From positions 1,488,001 to 1,552,000 of the forward strand of contig NZ_CP035495.1 of NCBI RefSeq assembly GCF_004135345.1: a DNA stretch of 64,000 bases, read 5' to 3'. The position numbers were made by a program, and so were the translations under genes. This DNA is from Xylanimonas allomyrinae (lineage in GTDB: Bacteria; Actinomycetota; Actinomycetes; Actinomycetales; Cellulomonadaceae). Under the pieces are notes generated by a model. It worked only from the letters and a program-made list of their open reading frames with translations, was not told where the DNA came from and searched no databases. Positions 1-9,059 of the stretch are shown here, in pieces. The first letter of the stretch is position 1. Every line of letters begins with the position of its first letter.

Positions 1-224
1 ACTCCCCGCTGCCGGTCTCCGGGTTCGTCCTCGCGTTCCTGGTCCCCTTCGTCGGCATCTTCGTCTGCCGCTCGCAGATGAACCTCGCCGCCCACGAGGG
101 CAGGGACAACCAGCTCGCGCGGGCCGGCTTCTACTACTCGGCCGTGGCGCTCGCGATCGCGGGGGTAGCGGTCGTGGCCTACGCGCTGGTGATCATCGGC
201 GTGCTGGTCGCCGTGCGAAGCTGA
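1..224 (+). CDS. C-terminal fragment of a small membrane protein (DUF4190-like)
   Basis: The 5' end lies outside the window; the readable frame begins at position 3 and ends in TGA at 222-224. About 73 residues are visible. They hold two hydrophobic segments (roughly residues 4-20 and 47-70 of the fragment) separated by a short polar stretch with Arg, His and Glu. That layout resembles DUF4190-type two-helix membrane proteins, common in actinobacteria and without known function. It is convergent with the amylase-family gene to its right, with only 30 bases between them. The family assignment is tentative because the N-terminus is missing. Confidence 0.5.
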   Translation, partial: SPLPVSGFVLAFLVPFVGIFVCRSQMNLAAHEGRDNQLARAGFYYSAVALAIAGVAVVAYALVIIGVLVAVRS

Positions 225-254
225 CGAGCGGCTCGCCATCCTCGCGCGAGCGCA

Positions 255-2153
255 TCAGGCGAGCCGCCAGACACCCACCGCGGGTCCGGCGCCACCGACC
301 CGGACGCCGTCGGGCCCGGCCGAGAGCGACGGGGTCGCGACGTACGACCCGCCGTACAGCAGCTCGGGCGCCTGCGTGCCGAGCACCCACGGCGGCAGCG
401 TCGCACCGGACCACGGGCCGCGCGCGACGACGACGAGCACGCGCTCGTCGGGTGTCTCGCGCACGAACGCGACGGCGTCGTCCTCGGCCACGGCCCAGCG
501 CAGGCCGCCGTCGCGCAGGGCACCGCAGTCGCGGCGCAGGCGTGACAGCGAGCGGAACACCCCGTACGTCGTCAGGTCCCAGCGCGGACCACCCGTGGCG
601 GCCTGGTCCCAGGCCATCGTGGTGCGGGCGTGCTCGCCGTTCGAGCCGACGGCACCCGTCTCGTCGCCTGCGAACAGCATGGGCGTGCCCGGATAGGCGA
701 AGAGCATCGCGGCGGCGAGCTCGACGGTCTCCGCCGACCCCAGGAGCGAGCGGACGCGCGGCGTGTCGTGCGAGCCGAGGATGTTCCACTGGGCGGCGGC
801 CACCTGCCACGGCACGCGCGAGGCGAAGTCGCGCATGGCCGCGACCATGGCACGGCCAGGGCCGCGGCCGTAGGGCACGGGCAGGCCGAGGTGCCGGTAC
901 CCGGCGGCCGGGTCGGCGAGCCAGCCCCACACGGGCCGCGAGAAGCCCGAGTAGTTCATCGACGCGTGCCAGCCGTCGCCGGGCAGGTCGCCCGTGTAGT
1001 CGTGGAAGTGCTCGGCGATGAGCGCGCCCTCGGGTCGCAGCTGCGTGATGCGCTCGCGCAGGCGCTGCGCGACCTGGAGCGCGCGGTCGGCGACCCCGTA
1101 CCGGCCCGTCATGTTGGCGACGTCGACGCGCCACCCGTCGAGCTCGTACGGTGCCTGCAGCCAGCGTGCGATGACGGAGTCGTCGGCGTCGACCATGCGG
1201 CGCCACACCTCGTCGTTCGACCAGTCGAGCTTGGGCAGCGTGTGGTGACCCAGCCACGAGACGTACCCGGGCTGGTGACGGGGGTCGATGTCGGCGCCGT
1301 CGGCGGGCACGTCGCCCGAGCCCGCCCACAGGAACATGCCGTGCTCGGGCGAGCCCGGGTCCTGCTGGGCACGCGCGAACCAGTCATGGCCGAGCCCCGT
1401 GTGGTTGGTGGTGACGTCGCCCATGACGCGCAGGCCGCGCGCGTGCGCCGCCGCGGTGAGCCGGGCGAACGCCTCGTCGCCACCGAGCACCGGGTCGACC
1501 GACCCGAAGCTCGACGCGTCGTACCGGTGGTTGGACCGGCCGGGGAAGATCGGCGTCATGTAGAGCGTGGTGACGCCCAGATCCTCCAGGTGGCCCAGGT
1601 GCTCGGCGATGCCGTCGAGGTCGCCGCCGTAGAGCTGCTGCGCCGTGAGCGGGGCGTGGGGCGCGGGCTCGGCGTCCCACGCCGTCGGCACCGCCCAGGC
1701 GGGCAGGGTGCGATCGCCGGCGCGCGCAGAGCGCGCGAACCGGTCGGGGAACACCTGGTAGACGGTGCCCGCGCCGAGCCACGCCGGGGCGGGCGGCGCC
1801 GTCGTGAGCCGGAAGTCGCCCGCGTCGGGGACGTCGTGCTCGTGCACGCCCGCACCGTTGAGCCAGCGGTACCCGCCCGGCGCGCGGGGCGCGCCGAGCA
1901 GGAACCGGTAGGGCGTCGGCTGGTTGTGCACGACGACGTCGGCCACGTAGGTGTCCTCGTGCTCGCCGGCACGGTCGAGGCGTGCCTCGGCCACGCGCGG
2001 CTCGCCGTCACGCACGGTGCGCAGCCACACCCCGGCGACGCCGGCCGCGTGCGGCACCCTGACCCGCACGGGCACGACGTCGCCGGCCTCGTGCCGGCCG
2101 GCCGGGACGTACCCGGCCGAGCCGTCGTGATGCGGCTGGTCGAGCAGGGTCAT
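255..2153 (-). CDS. GH13 alpha-amylase family enzyme, neopullulanase/maltodextrinase-like
   Basis: This 632-residue protein has an N-terminal beta-rich region (about 1-125), as in CBM34-bearing neopullulanases and cyclomaltodextrinases, followed by a GH13 barrel beginning at VYQVFPDRF (131-139). The catalytic triad is visible: nucleophile Asp344 in DGWRVDVAN, acid/base Glu381 in LIAEHF and Asp463 in LGSHDTPR. No signal peptide is seen, so it is probably cytoplasmic and cleaves maltodextrins after import. The ATG at 2151-2153 overlaps the malG stop (ATGA), so it is the last gene of the malEFG operon. Exact specificity (neopullulanase, cyclomaltodextrinase or alpha-glucosidase) cannot be read from sequence alone. 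Confidence 0.9.
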   Translation of the reverse strand: MTLLDQPHHDGSAGYVPAGRHEAGDVVPVRVRVPHAAGVAGVWLRTVRDGEPRVAEARLDRAGEHEDTYVADVVVHNQPTPYRFLLGAPRAPGGYRWLNGAGVHEHDVPDAGDFRLTTAPPAPAWLGAGTVYQVFPDRFARSARAGDRTLPAWAVPTAWDAEPAPHAPLTAQQLYGGDLDGIAEHLGHLEDLGVTTLYMTPIFPGRSNHRYDASSFGSVDPVLGGDEAFARLTAAAHARGLRVMGDVTTNHTGLGHDWFARAQQDPGSPEHGMFLWAGSGDVPADGADIDPRHQPGYVSWLGHHTLPKLDWSNDEVWRRMVDADDSVIARWLQAPYELDGWRVDVANMTGRYGVADRALQVAQRLRERITQLRPEGALIAEHFHDYTGDLPGDGWHASMNYSGFSRPVWGWLADPAAGYRHLGLPVPYGRGPGRAMVAAMRDFASRVPWQVAAAQWNILGSHDTPRVRSLLGSAETVELAAAMLFAYPGTPMLFAGDETGAVGSNGEHARTTMAWDQAATGGPRWDLTTYGVFRSLSRLRRDCGALRDGGLRWAVAEDDAVAFVRETPDERVLVVVARGPWSGATLPPWVLGTQAPELLYGGSYVATPSLSAGPDGVRVGGAGPAVGVWRLA

Positions 2154-3061
2154 CCCTTGACCGACCCTGCGGTGAGCCCGCCGACGATGTACTTCTGCAG
2201 GAACAGGAACAGCACGAGCACCGGCATCGCCGCGATCACGGCACCGGCCGCGAACTGGCCCCAGTTGGCGTTGAGCTGGTCGGAGACCCACCCGAACAAC
2301 CCGACCGCGAGCGTCCAGTTCCCCTGCGACTGCAGGACGATGCGCGCCAGGATGAACTCGCCGAACGAGGTGATGAAGCTGAGCAGCCCCACGACGGCGA
2401 GGATCGGGGCCACGAGGCGCAGCACGATGGTCCAGTAGATCTGCGCGTGCGTGGCGCCGTCGATCTTGGCGGCCTCGTCGAGCTCGATCGGGATCGTGTT
2501 GAAGAACCCGTACATGAGGAACGTGTTGACGCCGAGCGCTCCGCCCAGGTACACGCAGATGAGCGCGATCTTGCTGTTGAGCCCGACGACGGGGAACACC
2601 TGGCCGAGCGTCATGAGCAGCAGGAACACGGCGACGAAGGCGAGCATCTGCGGGAACATCTGGATGACCAGCAGCGCCGTCAGGCTCGTGCGGCGGCCCT
2701 TGAACCGGAACCGGGAGAACGCGTACGAGGCCGCGGCCCCCATGAGCACTGTGCCGACCGCCGTCGTGACGGACACGAACAGCGTGTTGCCGAACCACGT
2801 CCAGAACCGCGTGCCGCCCAGCGCCTCGAAGTTGTGGAAGCTGATCGTGCGGAAGAGCTGGTTGGAGCCCGTCATCGTGCCGCGCTCGGACAGCGAGGCG
2901 GAGATGATGAACACGATCGGGAAGACGGCGTAGACGACGGCGATGACGCCGACGACGTGCCGCCAGCCGAGCTCGCGGGCCCAGCGGCCCGGCTTCATCC
3001 GGGTGCGCAGCACCTGCGGCTGCTCGGTCGTGACGCCGGGCGTCGTGACGTGCGTGGCCAT
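2150..3061 (-). CDS. malG: Maltose/maltodextrin ABC transporter permease MalG
   Basis: This 303-residue inner-membrane permease has about six transmembrane helices and the permease EAA signature (DEAAKIDGATHAQIYWTIVL) that contacts the ATPase. An N-terminal cytoplasmic stretch of about 35 residues precedes the first helix, and the C-terminus ends in GSVKG as in MalG proteins. Its start overlaps the malF stop by four bases and its stop overlaps the GH13 start, so the three are translationally coupled. No ATPase gene is in the operon. In actinobacteria these carbohydrate importers usually share an MsiK-type ATPase encoded elsewhere, and I infer the same here. Confidence 0.95.
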   Translation of the reverse strand: MATHVTTPGVTTEQPQVLRTRMKPGRWARELGWRHVVGVIAVVYAVFPIVFIISASLSERGTMTGSNQLFRTISFHNFEALGGTRFWTWFGNTLFVSVTTAVGTVLMGAAASYAFSRFRFKGRRTSLTALLVIQMFPQMLAFVAVFLLLMTLGQVFPVVGLNSKIALICVYLGGALGVNTFLMYGFFNTIPIELDEAAKIDGATHAQIYWTIVLRLVAPILAVVGLLSFITSFGEFILARIVLQSQGNWTLAVGLFGWVSDQLNANWGQFAAGAVIAAMPVLVLFLFLQKYIVGGLTAGSVKG

Positions 3062-4689
3062 CACATGACCTCCTCGAGCTTGCGCGTCTGCCGGAACCCG
3101 ATCGCGGAGATCGTGCCGACGATGATGAAGATGACGATCGACAAGGCGCTGGCGAGCCCGAAGTTGCGTGCTGCCGTGCCGTCGAGGCCGGACACCGAGT
3201 AGACCATCGAGATCAGGATGTCCGTGTGGCCCAGCGGAACCGCGACGTCGGAGAACCGTGGCCCGCCCCGCGTGAGCATGTAGATCAGCGTGAAGTTGTT
3301 GAAGTTGAAGGCGAACGAGCTGATGAGCAGCGGCGCCGTCGAGACCAGCAGCAGCGGCATCGTGATCGACTTCCACTGCCGCCACTTGCCGGCGCCGTCG
3401 ACCTTCGCGGCCTCCATGACGTCCCCCGGCAGCGACTGGAGGGCACCGGTGCAGATGAGGAACATGTACGGGAACCCGAGCCACAGGTTGACGCCCAGCA
3501 CCGAGAGCCGGGCAAGCCAGGGATCTGTCAGCCACGGGATCGCGGCTCCCCCGAGCAGCACCTGGTTGATGAAGCCGAACGACCTGTTGAGCATGCCGGA
3601 CCAGATGAGGGCCGCGAGGAAGCCGGGGATGGCGTACGGGAAGATCATCAGGGTGCGGTAGATCTTGCGGCCCTTGAGGCGTTCGTCGTTGAAGACGATC
3701 GCGAGCAGGAGGCCGAGCAGGAACGTGGTCACCACGGAGAGGAACGCGAACGCGATGGTCCACACGAGGATGCGCACGAACGGCCCCGAGTAGCGGGCGT
3801 CGGTGAACGCGGTGATGTAGTTCTCGAAGCCGATGTTGACGCGCCAGCCGACGTTGAGCGTCGAGCCGTCCGGGGCCTCGAACATGCCGCGGTCGTTGGG
3901 CGAGTACACGGTGCCGGTGGTGACGTCGGTCATCGTCCCGGCGTCCTCGTCCCACTCCAGGGACGACATGAAGGCGAACGCGTTGCGGCCGTCGGTCGTG
4001 CGGATCGACCCGGACTCCGGGTCCTCCGACACGGGCACCCGCAGCTCGGTGACCTCGCGCTGGTGGTCGGTGACGATCTCCTGGAACGTCAGCACGCGCC
4101 AGCCGGGCACCGACGTGACGGTGCCGCCGTCGGCCTGCGCGCCGTCGACGCGCGCGAGCGGCTCGTCGGCGGTGCCGACGCACACGTCGCCGACCTGCGC
4201 GCCAGCGCAGATCGACACGTCCTGGGTGACGAGCGCGAAGCCCAGCTCGCCGTCGTTCTCGACGACGGTGATCGGGTAGGACGCCGACCCTTCGACGCGC
4301 CGCTCGTTCTGCGCGAGCAGCGCGGTGACCGCCTGCTCCTTGGTCCCGTTGTGGCCGTCGCCGAAGTTCGTGAACGACACGTAGACGGTGTAGCCGACGA
4401 CGAAGATCTGGAAGACGAGAAGGAACGCCAGGCCGGGGTAGATGTACTTGCCCGGCAGCGCCCGCTTGGAGAAGTAGACGTAGTCGGCGGCGATCAGCAG
4501 GACCAGCAGGCCCCAGAACAGCCCCATCGCACCGGCGTTCCAGCAAGCGAGCAGGCCGTAGACGCCCAGGGCGTTGATGGCCGCCATGAGAACCAGCTTG
4601 ACGATGAAGCCGGGTCCGTAGTCGCGGGCGTGCGACGTCCTGTGCCGCTTGCGCTCCGCCGGGTCGAGCTGGGGTGCCGTCGTGGGCAT
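3061..4689 (-). CDS. malF: Maltose/maltodextrin ABC transporter permease MalF
   Basis: At 542 residues this has the long MalF architecture: three N-terminal helices, then an extracytoplasmic loop of roughly 140 residues (about 110-250) corresponding to the P2 region that contacts MalE, then the core permease helices. The EAA loop reads MEAAKVDGAGKWRQWKSITM. The ATG at 4687-4689 has a good ribosome site (GGAGG about 6 bases upstream), and the stop overlaps malG. A strong hairpin lies between malE and this gene and probably reduces permease expression relative to the binding protein. Confidence 0.95.
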   Translation of the reverse strand: MPTTAPQLDPAERKRHRTSHARDYGPGFIVKLVLMAAINALGVYGLLACWNAGAMGLFWGLLVLLIAADYVYFSKRALPGKYIYPGLAFLLVFQIFVVGYTVYVSFTNFGDGHNGTKEQAVTALLAQNERRVEGSASYPITVVENDGELGFALVTQDVSICAGAQVGDVCVGTADEPLARVDGAQADGGTVTSVPGWRVLTFQEIVTDHQREVTELRVPVSEDPESGSIRTTDGRNAFAFMSSLEWDEDAGTMTDVTTGTVYSPNDRGMFEAPDGSTLNVGWRVNIGFENYITAFTDARYSGPFVRILVWTIAFAFLSVVTTFLLGLLLAIVFNDERLKGRKIYRTLMIFPYAIPGFLAALIWSGMLNRSFGFINQVLLGGAAIPWLTDPWLARLSVLGVNLWLGFPYMFLICTGALQSLPGDVMEAAKVDGAGKWRQWKSITMPLLLVSTAPLLISSFAFNFNNFTLIYMLTRGGPRFSDVAVPLGHTDILISMVYSVSGLDGTAARNFGLASALSIVIFIIVGTISAIGFRQTRKLEEVM

Positions 4690-4761
4690 CGGTGCCTCCG
4701 CGAGGTCCAGGGGGTTCCAGGGGTGGTAGATCGAGTGCGTCAGGGCGTGGCCCTAGAGAGA

Positions 4762-4797
4762 ACGGTGGCCCGCAGCGTTGATGCCGCGGGCCACCGT
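4762..4797 (-). terminator. malE-malF intergenic hairpin (attenuating terminator or mRNA stabiliser)
   Basis: A perfect 12-bp inverted repeat (ACGGTGGCCCGC at 4762-4773 and GCGGGCCACCGT at 4786-4797) with a 12-base loop lies just after the malE stop (4811) and 73 bases before the malF start. No U-tract follows. Such hairpins after binding-protein genes let more malE than malF message accumulate, as known for E. coli malE-malF. That role is inferred here. Confidence 0.75.
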
Positions 4798-4810
4798 CAG
4801 GAGGCGAGGA

Positions 4811-6048
4811 TCAGTCGATCGCGGCCTGGATGTCCGAGACCATCTTGTCCCAGGCGGCGACCGGGTCGCCGGCCTGGCCGGAGATGATCTGGGCCTGCGT
4901 GACGCCCCAGAAGGCCCACACGGAACCCATCTGCGGGATCGACGGCATCGGGACGCCGTCGGCGCCGACGGCACGGAAGCCCGCGACGATCGGGTCGGAC
5001 GAGACGGCCTCGGCGGCCGCGGTCAGCGCCGGCGGACGGTTGCCGGCCTCGAACAGCGCGGTCTGCACGTCCTCGGTCGCCAGGAAGTTGACGAGGAAGT
5101 CGTTGGCGACGAGCGCGTTCTGCGACTGGGCCGACAGGTAGAAGCCCTGGACGCCGACGAACGGTGCGGCGGTCTCGCCACCGGCCGACGGGATCGGGTC
5201 GATCGACAGGTTCAGGCCGTCGAAGTTCTCCAGGGTCCACGGGCCGCCGATGAGGAACGGAGCCTTGCCCTGGGCGAAGGCGTCGTTGGCGATGTCCGAC
5301 GTGATGTCGACCGAGAGGTTGCCCGCCTGGCCCTGCGCGGCCAGCCAGCTGGCGAAGTTGTGGCCGGGCTCGCCGCCGAGCTTGAGGACGGGGTTGTAGG
5401 AGCCATCCTCGTTCTGCTCGAACACCGGGGCGCCGAACGACGTCTGCAGCGGGTAGTAGTGGAAGGGGTCACCCTCGGTGCCGGTCTGGATCAGCACCTT
5501 GAACTCGGTGCCGGCGGCCGTGGCCGCCGCGATCGCGTCGTCCCACGTCGCCGGGGCCTCGGGGCGAGGTCGGTGTTGCGGATCAGGGCGATGTTCTCGA
5601 TCGCGTAGGGCAGGCCGAAGACCTGGCCGTCCTGGGTGAACGCCTTGATGGCGACGTCCTCGAAGTCGCCGGCCTTGTCGCCCAGCTCGATGGGTGCGAC
5701 GACGCCGTTCTGCGTCAGCTCGCCGAGCCAGTCGTGCGCGCCGACCGTGATGTCGGGGCCCTCGCCGGTGGGGACCTGCGCGATGAAGTCGGTGCGGATG
5801 TCCTCGAAGTTCTTCTGGACGACCTCGACCTGGGTGCCGGTCTCGGCCTCGAAGGCGTCGGCGGCGGCCTGGACGGGGCCGAGGCGGGTCTCGTCGACCC
5901 AGACGGTCAGCGAGCCGCCCGAGGCTGCCGGGGTGGTGGCGTCAGGGGTCGGGGTGGTGGCGTCGCCAGCGTCGCCGTTGCCGCCCGCGCAGGCGGTCAG
6001 TGCGAGCGTCGCCACGGCGGCGGCGGATAGAAGGATGCCACGTCGCAT
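4811..6048 (-). pseudogene. malE: Maltose/maltodextrin-binding lipoprotein MalE, interrupted by a one-base frameshift
   Basis: This is the extracellular solute-binding lipoprotein of the malEFG importer. Translation starts at ATG 6048 with GGAG nearby and a lipoprotein signal (MRRGILLS, then LALTAC with Cys as the lipid site). The reading frame breaks at 5561-5564, where the coding strand has CCCC. Adding one C restores LAPEAPATWDD and joins both halves into a 412-residue family-1 binding protein ending at 4811. Without it, translation would run into an Arg/Pro-rich tail. Both halves are otherwise intact and full of conserved features (NIALIRNTDLAP, GGPWTLENFDG), which argues for a sequence error or very recent mutation. 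Confidence 0.9.
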
Positions 6049-6088
6049 CGGTACTCCAGGGTGGTGGGAAACGATCTTGACACCGCTC

Positions 6089-6172
6089 ACCGTAGGACGA
6101 GTAAAAGGCGGGTGCAAGGCGAGGTGCAAATTTGCATACGCCGTTGCACAGATCGCGCCAGCAAGGCAGGAT
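6089..6172. promoter_or_regulatory. Divergent malE/malR promoter pair with nested TGCAA operator
   Basis: A perfect palindrome TGCAAATTTGCA (6125-6136) is flanked symmetrically by TGCAA (6113-6117) and TTGCA (6144-6148). On the minus strand TTGCAC (6117-6112), 17 bases, then TACGGT (6094-6089) fits a malE promoter. On the plus strand TTGCAC (6144-6149), 17 bases, then CAGGAT (6167-6172) fits the regulator's own promoter. Each -35 box therefore sits in an outer operator half. TTGCA-type repeats are what Streptomyces MalR recognises, so the LacI-type protein at 6221 is the likely ligand. Confidence 0.75.
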
Positions 6173-6220
6173 CATCCGAGGTCTCGACGAGCGAGACCCT
6201 CGACGGAACAGGGAGGTCCC

Positions 6221-7285
6221 GTGACCGACGCCCCCGGCAGACCCCGGCTCGCCGACGTCGCCGCGTACGCCGGCGTCTCGACGGCGACCGTGTCACGCGT
6301 GCTCAGCGGCAAGAGCACGGTCTCGGCGGAGACACGCCAAACGGTGCTCGCCGCCGCCGACGTGCTCGGCTACGAACGCCCCCGGGTCTCGGGCACGCGC
6401 GCCGCAGGACTCGTGGGCCTCGTGGTGCCCGAGCTCACCAACCCGATCTTCCCCGCCATCGCGCAGGCCGCCGAGGCCCAGCTCGTCAAGGCCGGCTACA
6501 CGCCGCTGCTGTGCGCCCAGTCCCCCGGCGGGACCACCGAGGACGAGTACATCGAGACGCTCAGCGAGCACGGCGCCGACGGCATCGTCTTCGTGTCCGG
6601 CCTGCACGCCGACTCCCTCGCCGGTCACGACCGCTACCGGGCGCTGCGGGAGCGCGGCATGCCGATCGTGCTCGTCGGCGGCTTCGCGCCCGACGTCGAC
6701 GCACCCCAGGTCGCGACCGACGAGGCCACGGCCGAACGCCTCGCCGTCCGCCACCTGGTGGCCCAGGGCCACCGGCACATCGGCCTGACCCTCGGGCCCG
6801 AGCGGTTCGTGCCCTCGCAGCGCAAGCGCGCCGGGTTCGTCGACGCCCTCGTCAGCGCCGGCCTGGCGCACGACGTCACCGACGCCGGCACCCACGTGGC
6901 ATCCACGCTCTACACTGTCGAGGGCGGCCAGGCAGCCGCGAACGACCTTCTCAACTCCGGGCACACCGCGCTCGTGTGCGCCTCGGACCTCATGGCTCTT
7001 GGCGCGATGCGAGCGGTCCGCTCGCGCGGACTGCGCGTGCCCGACGACGTCTCGGTGGTCGGCTTCGACGACTCCCCGCTCATGGCCTTCACCGAGCCGC
7101 CCCTGACGACCGTGCGCCAGCCCGTCCACGTCCTGATGCGCGCCGCGGTGTCGATGCTCCTGTCCGAGATCCGGGGCGAGCGCGTGACCCGCACCGAGCT
7201 GATGATCGAGCCCGAGCTGGTCGTCCGCGGCTCCACCGGCGCCGCCCCCGCCACACCCCCACGCATCGACCGAGGAGAACCATGA
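6221..7285 (+). CDS. LacI-family maltose regulator (MalR-like)
   Basis: This is a 354-residue LacI/GalR repressor. The N-terminal helix-turn-helix reads [20 protein letters not shown] (about 9-28). It is followed by the periplasmic-binding-protein-like effector domain, with [15 protein letters not shown] and [12 protein letters not shown] as typical landmarks. The GTG start at 6221 has GGAGGT four bases upstream. It is divergent from malE and overlaps the downstream alpha-glucosidase start by four bases (ATGA). It most likely represses the mal operon and itself from the palindromic region at 6112-6149, with maltose or a maltodextrin as inducer; the effector is inferred from context. Confidence 0.92.
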   Translation: MTDAPGRPRLADVAAYAGVSTATVSRVLSGKSTVSAETRQTVLAAADVLGYERPRVSGTRAAGLVGLVVPELTNPIFPAIAQAAEAQLVKAGYTPLLCAQSPGGTTEDEYIETLSEHGADGIVFVSGLHADSLAGHDRYRALRERGMPIVLVGGFAPDVDAPQVATDEATAERLAVRHLVAQGHRHIGLTLGPERFVPSQRKRAGFVDALVSAGLAHDVTDAGTHVASTLYTVEGGQAAANDLLNSGHTALVCASDLMALGAMRAVRSRGLRVPDDVSVVGFDDSPLMAFTEPPLTTVRQPVHVLMRAAVSMLLSEIRGERVTRTELMIEPELVVRGSTGAAPATPPRIDRGEP

Positions 7286-9000
7286 CGCCCGTCCACGCGC
7301 CGTTCCCGACCGACGAGTGGTGGCGCACCGCCGTCATCTACCAGATCTACCCGCGCTCGTTCGCCGACGGCAACGGCGACGGCATCGGCGACCTTCCTGG
7401 CATCACGGCGCGCCTCGACCACCTGGCGGCACTGGGCGTCGACGCCGTCTGGCTCAGCCCCTTCTACCGCTCGCCGCAGCGCGACGCCGGCTACGACGTC
7501 GCCGACTACCGCGACGTGGACCCGCTGTTCGGCACGCTCGCCGACGCCGACGCGCTCATCGCGCGCGCGCACGAGCTCGGGATGCGCGTCGTCGTCGACC
7601 TCGTGCCCAACCACACGTCGTCCGAGCACGCCTGGTTCCGGGCCGCGCTCGCGGCCGCCCCCGGGTCGCCCGAGCGCGCGCGCTACCTGTTCCGCGACGG
7701 GCGCGGCGAACACGGCGAGCTGCCGCCCAACAACTGGACGTCGGTCTTCGGCGGGCAGGCATGGACGCGCGTCCAGGAACCGTCCGGACAGCCCGGGCAG
7801 TGGTACCTGCACCTGTTCGACTCCTCGCAACCCGACCTCGACTGGTCGAACCCCGAGGTGCGTGCCGAGCTGGAGGACGTGCTGCGGTTCTGGCTGCGCC
7901 GCGGCGTCGACGGCTTCCGCGTCGACGTCGCGCACGGTCTGGTCAAGGCCGACGGCCTGCCCGACTGGGCCGGCCACGTCGCGATGGTCGACGGCACCGA
8001 TGCGGGCGCGCCCGAGGACGGGTCCACACCCGCGACCGAGAGCGGACCCATGTTCGACCAGGACGGCGTCCACGAGATCTACCGTTCGTGGCGCGCGGTG
8101 CTCGACGAGTTCGACGCCGACGGCGAACGCCGCTCGCGAGCCCTCGTCGCCGAGGCGTGGGTCGAGCCGCTGACGCGCCTGGCGCGCTACGTGCGCGACG
8201 ACGAGATGCAGCAGGCGTTCAACTTCTCGTTCCTCACGTCGCACTGGGACGCCGCCGCCTACCGCGCCGTCATCACCGCGTCGCTCGAGGCGCTCGACGC
8301 CGTCGGTGCGCCCGCCACGTGGGTGCTGTCCAACCACGACGTGGTGCGGCACGCGTCGCGGTTCGGACTGGCGGTGCCCGGCGCGCGCCCCAACGGCGTG
8401 TTCGCGACCGACCCCCAGCCCGACGAGGCGCTCGGCCTGCGCCGAGCCCGGGCCGCGACGTTGTTCATGCTCGCGCTCCCGGGGTCCGCGTACCTCTACC
8501 AGGGCGAAGAGCTGGGCCTTCCCGAGCACACCACGCTTCCCGACGACGTCCGCGAGGACCCGGCGTACTTCCGCACGCAGCACGCCGAGGCGGGCCGCGA
8601 CGGGTGCCGGGTCCCCCTGCCGTGGGCGGCCGGTGAGCCGGCGTTCGGGTTCTCCCCCACCGGGAGCTCCTGGCTGCCGCAGCCGGCCCAGTGGTCGACC
8701 TACGCCGCGGACGCCCAGACGGGTGTCGCGGGATCGACGCTCGAGCTCTACCGCGAGGCGTTGCGCCTGCGCCGCGAGCGCGCGCTGGGCGGCAACGGGC
8801 TGGCGTGGCTCGACGGGCACGATGCCGACGTCGTCTCGTTCCGCAGCGTCGCCACGGACGGACGCGACGTCGTCGTGCTGGCCAACCTGGGCTCGGCTCC
8901 GGCGTCCCTGCCTACCGGAGCCGAGGTGCTGCTGGCGTCGGCCGACCTCCCTGACGACGGGATGCTTCCCGCCGACGTCACGGTCTGGCTTTCCGCCTGA
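7282..9000 (+). CDS. GH13 alpha-glucosidase (maltase/oligo-1,6-glucosidase type)
   Basis: This cytoplasmic 572-residue GH13 enzyme has the classic start [19 protein letters not shown] (20-38). Catalytic residues are Asp215 in DGFRVDVAH, Glu291 in LVAEAW and Asp353 in LSNHDVVRH. There is no signal peptide. It would hydrolyse maltose, isomaltose or short maltodextrins to glucose after uptake by MalEFG and pre-cleavage by the GH13 enzyme at 255-2153. It is coupled to the LacI-type regulator by an ATGA overlap. A Val rather than Thr after DLVPNHT-region motifs is not diagnostic enough here to separate alpha-1,4 from alpha-1,6 preference, so I leave specificity open. Confidence 0.93.
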   Translation: MTPVHAPFPTDEWWRTAVIYQIYPRSFADGNGDGIGDLPGITARLDHLAALGVDAVWLSPFYRSPQRDAGYDVADYRDVDPLFGTLADADALIARAHELGMRVVVDLVPNHTSSEHAWFRAALAAAPGSPERARYLFRDGRGEHGELPPNNWTSVFGGQAWTRVQEPSGQPGQWYLHLFDSSQPDLDWSNPEVRAELEDVLRFWLRRGVDGFRVDVAHGLVKADGLPDWAGHVAMVDGTDAGAPEDGSTPATESGPMFDQDGVHEIYRSWRAVLDEFDADGERRSRALVAEAWVEPLTRLARYVRDDEMQQAFNFSFLTSHWDAAAYRAVITASLEALDAVGAPATWVLSNHDVVRHASRFGLAVPGARPNGVFATDPQPDEALGLRRARAATLFMLALPGSAYLYQGEELGLPEHTTLPDDVREDPAYFRTQHAEAGRDGCRVPLPWAAGEPAFGFSPTGSSWLPQPAQWSTYAADAQTGVAGSTLELYREALRLRRERALGGNGLAWLDGHDADVVSFRSVATDGRDVVVLANLGSAPASLPTGAEVLLASADLPDDGMLPADVTVWLSA

Positions 9001-9024
9001 CCGGGCCTGCCTGACCGGGCCTGC

Positions 9025-9059
9025 CTGACCCCGCGCGCCGGACCGGCCGCGCGGGTCAG
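9025..9059. terminator. Bidirectional hairpin between alpha-glucosidase and AraC-type gene
   Basis: CTGACCCCGCGCG (9025-9037) pairs with CGCGCGGGTCAG (9048-9059) with one bulged C and a 10-base loop. It overlaps the stop codon of the minus-strand AraC-type gene (9056-9058) and follows the alpha-glucosidase stop by 25 bases, so it can serve both converging genes. Immediately before it (9000-9027) a 14-base unit TGACCGGGCCTGCC is repeated twice. Confidence 0.7.
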
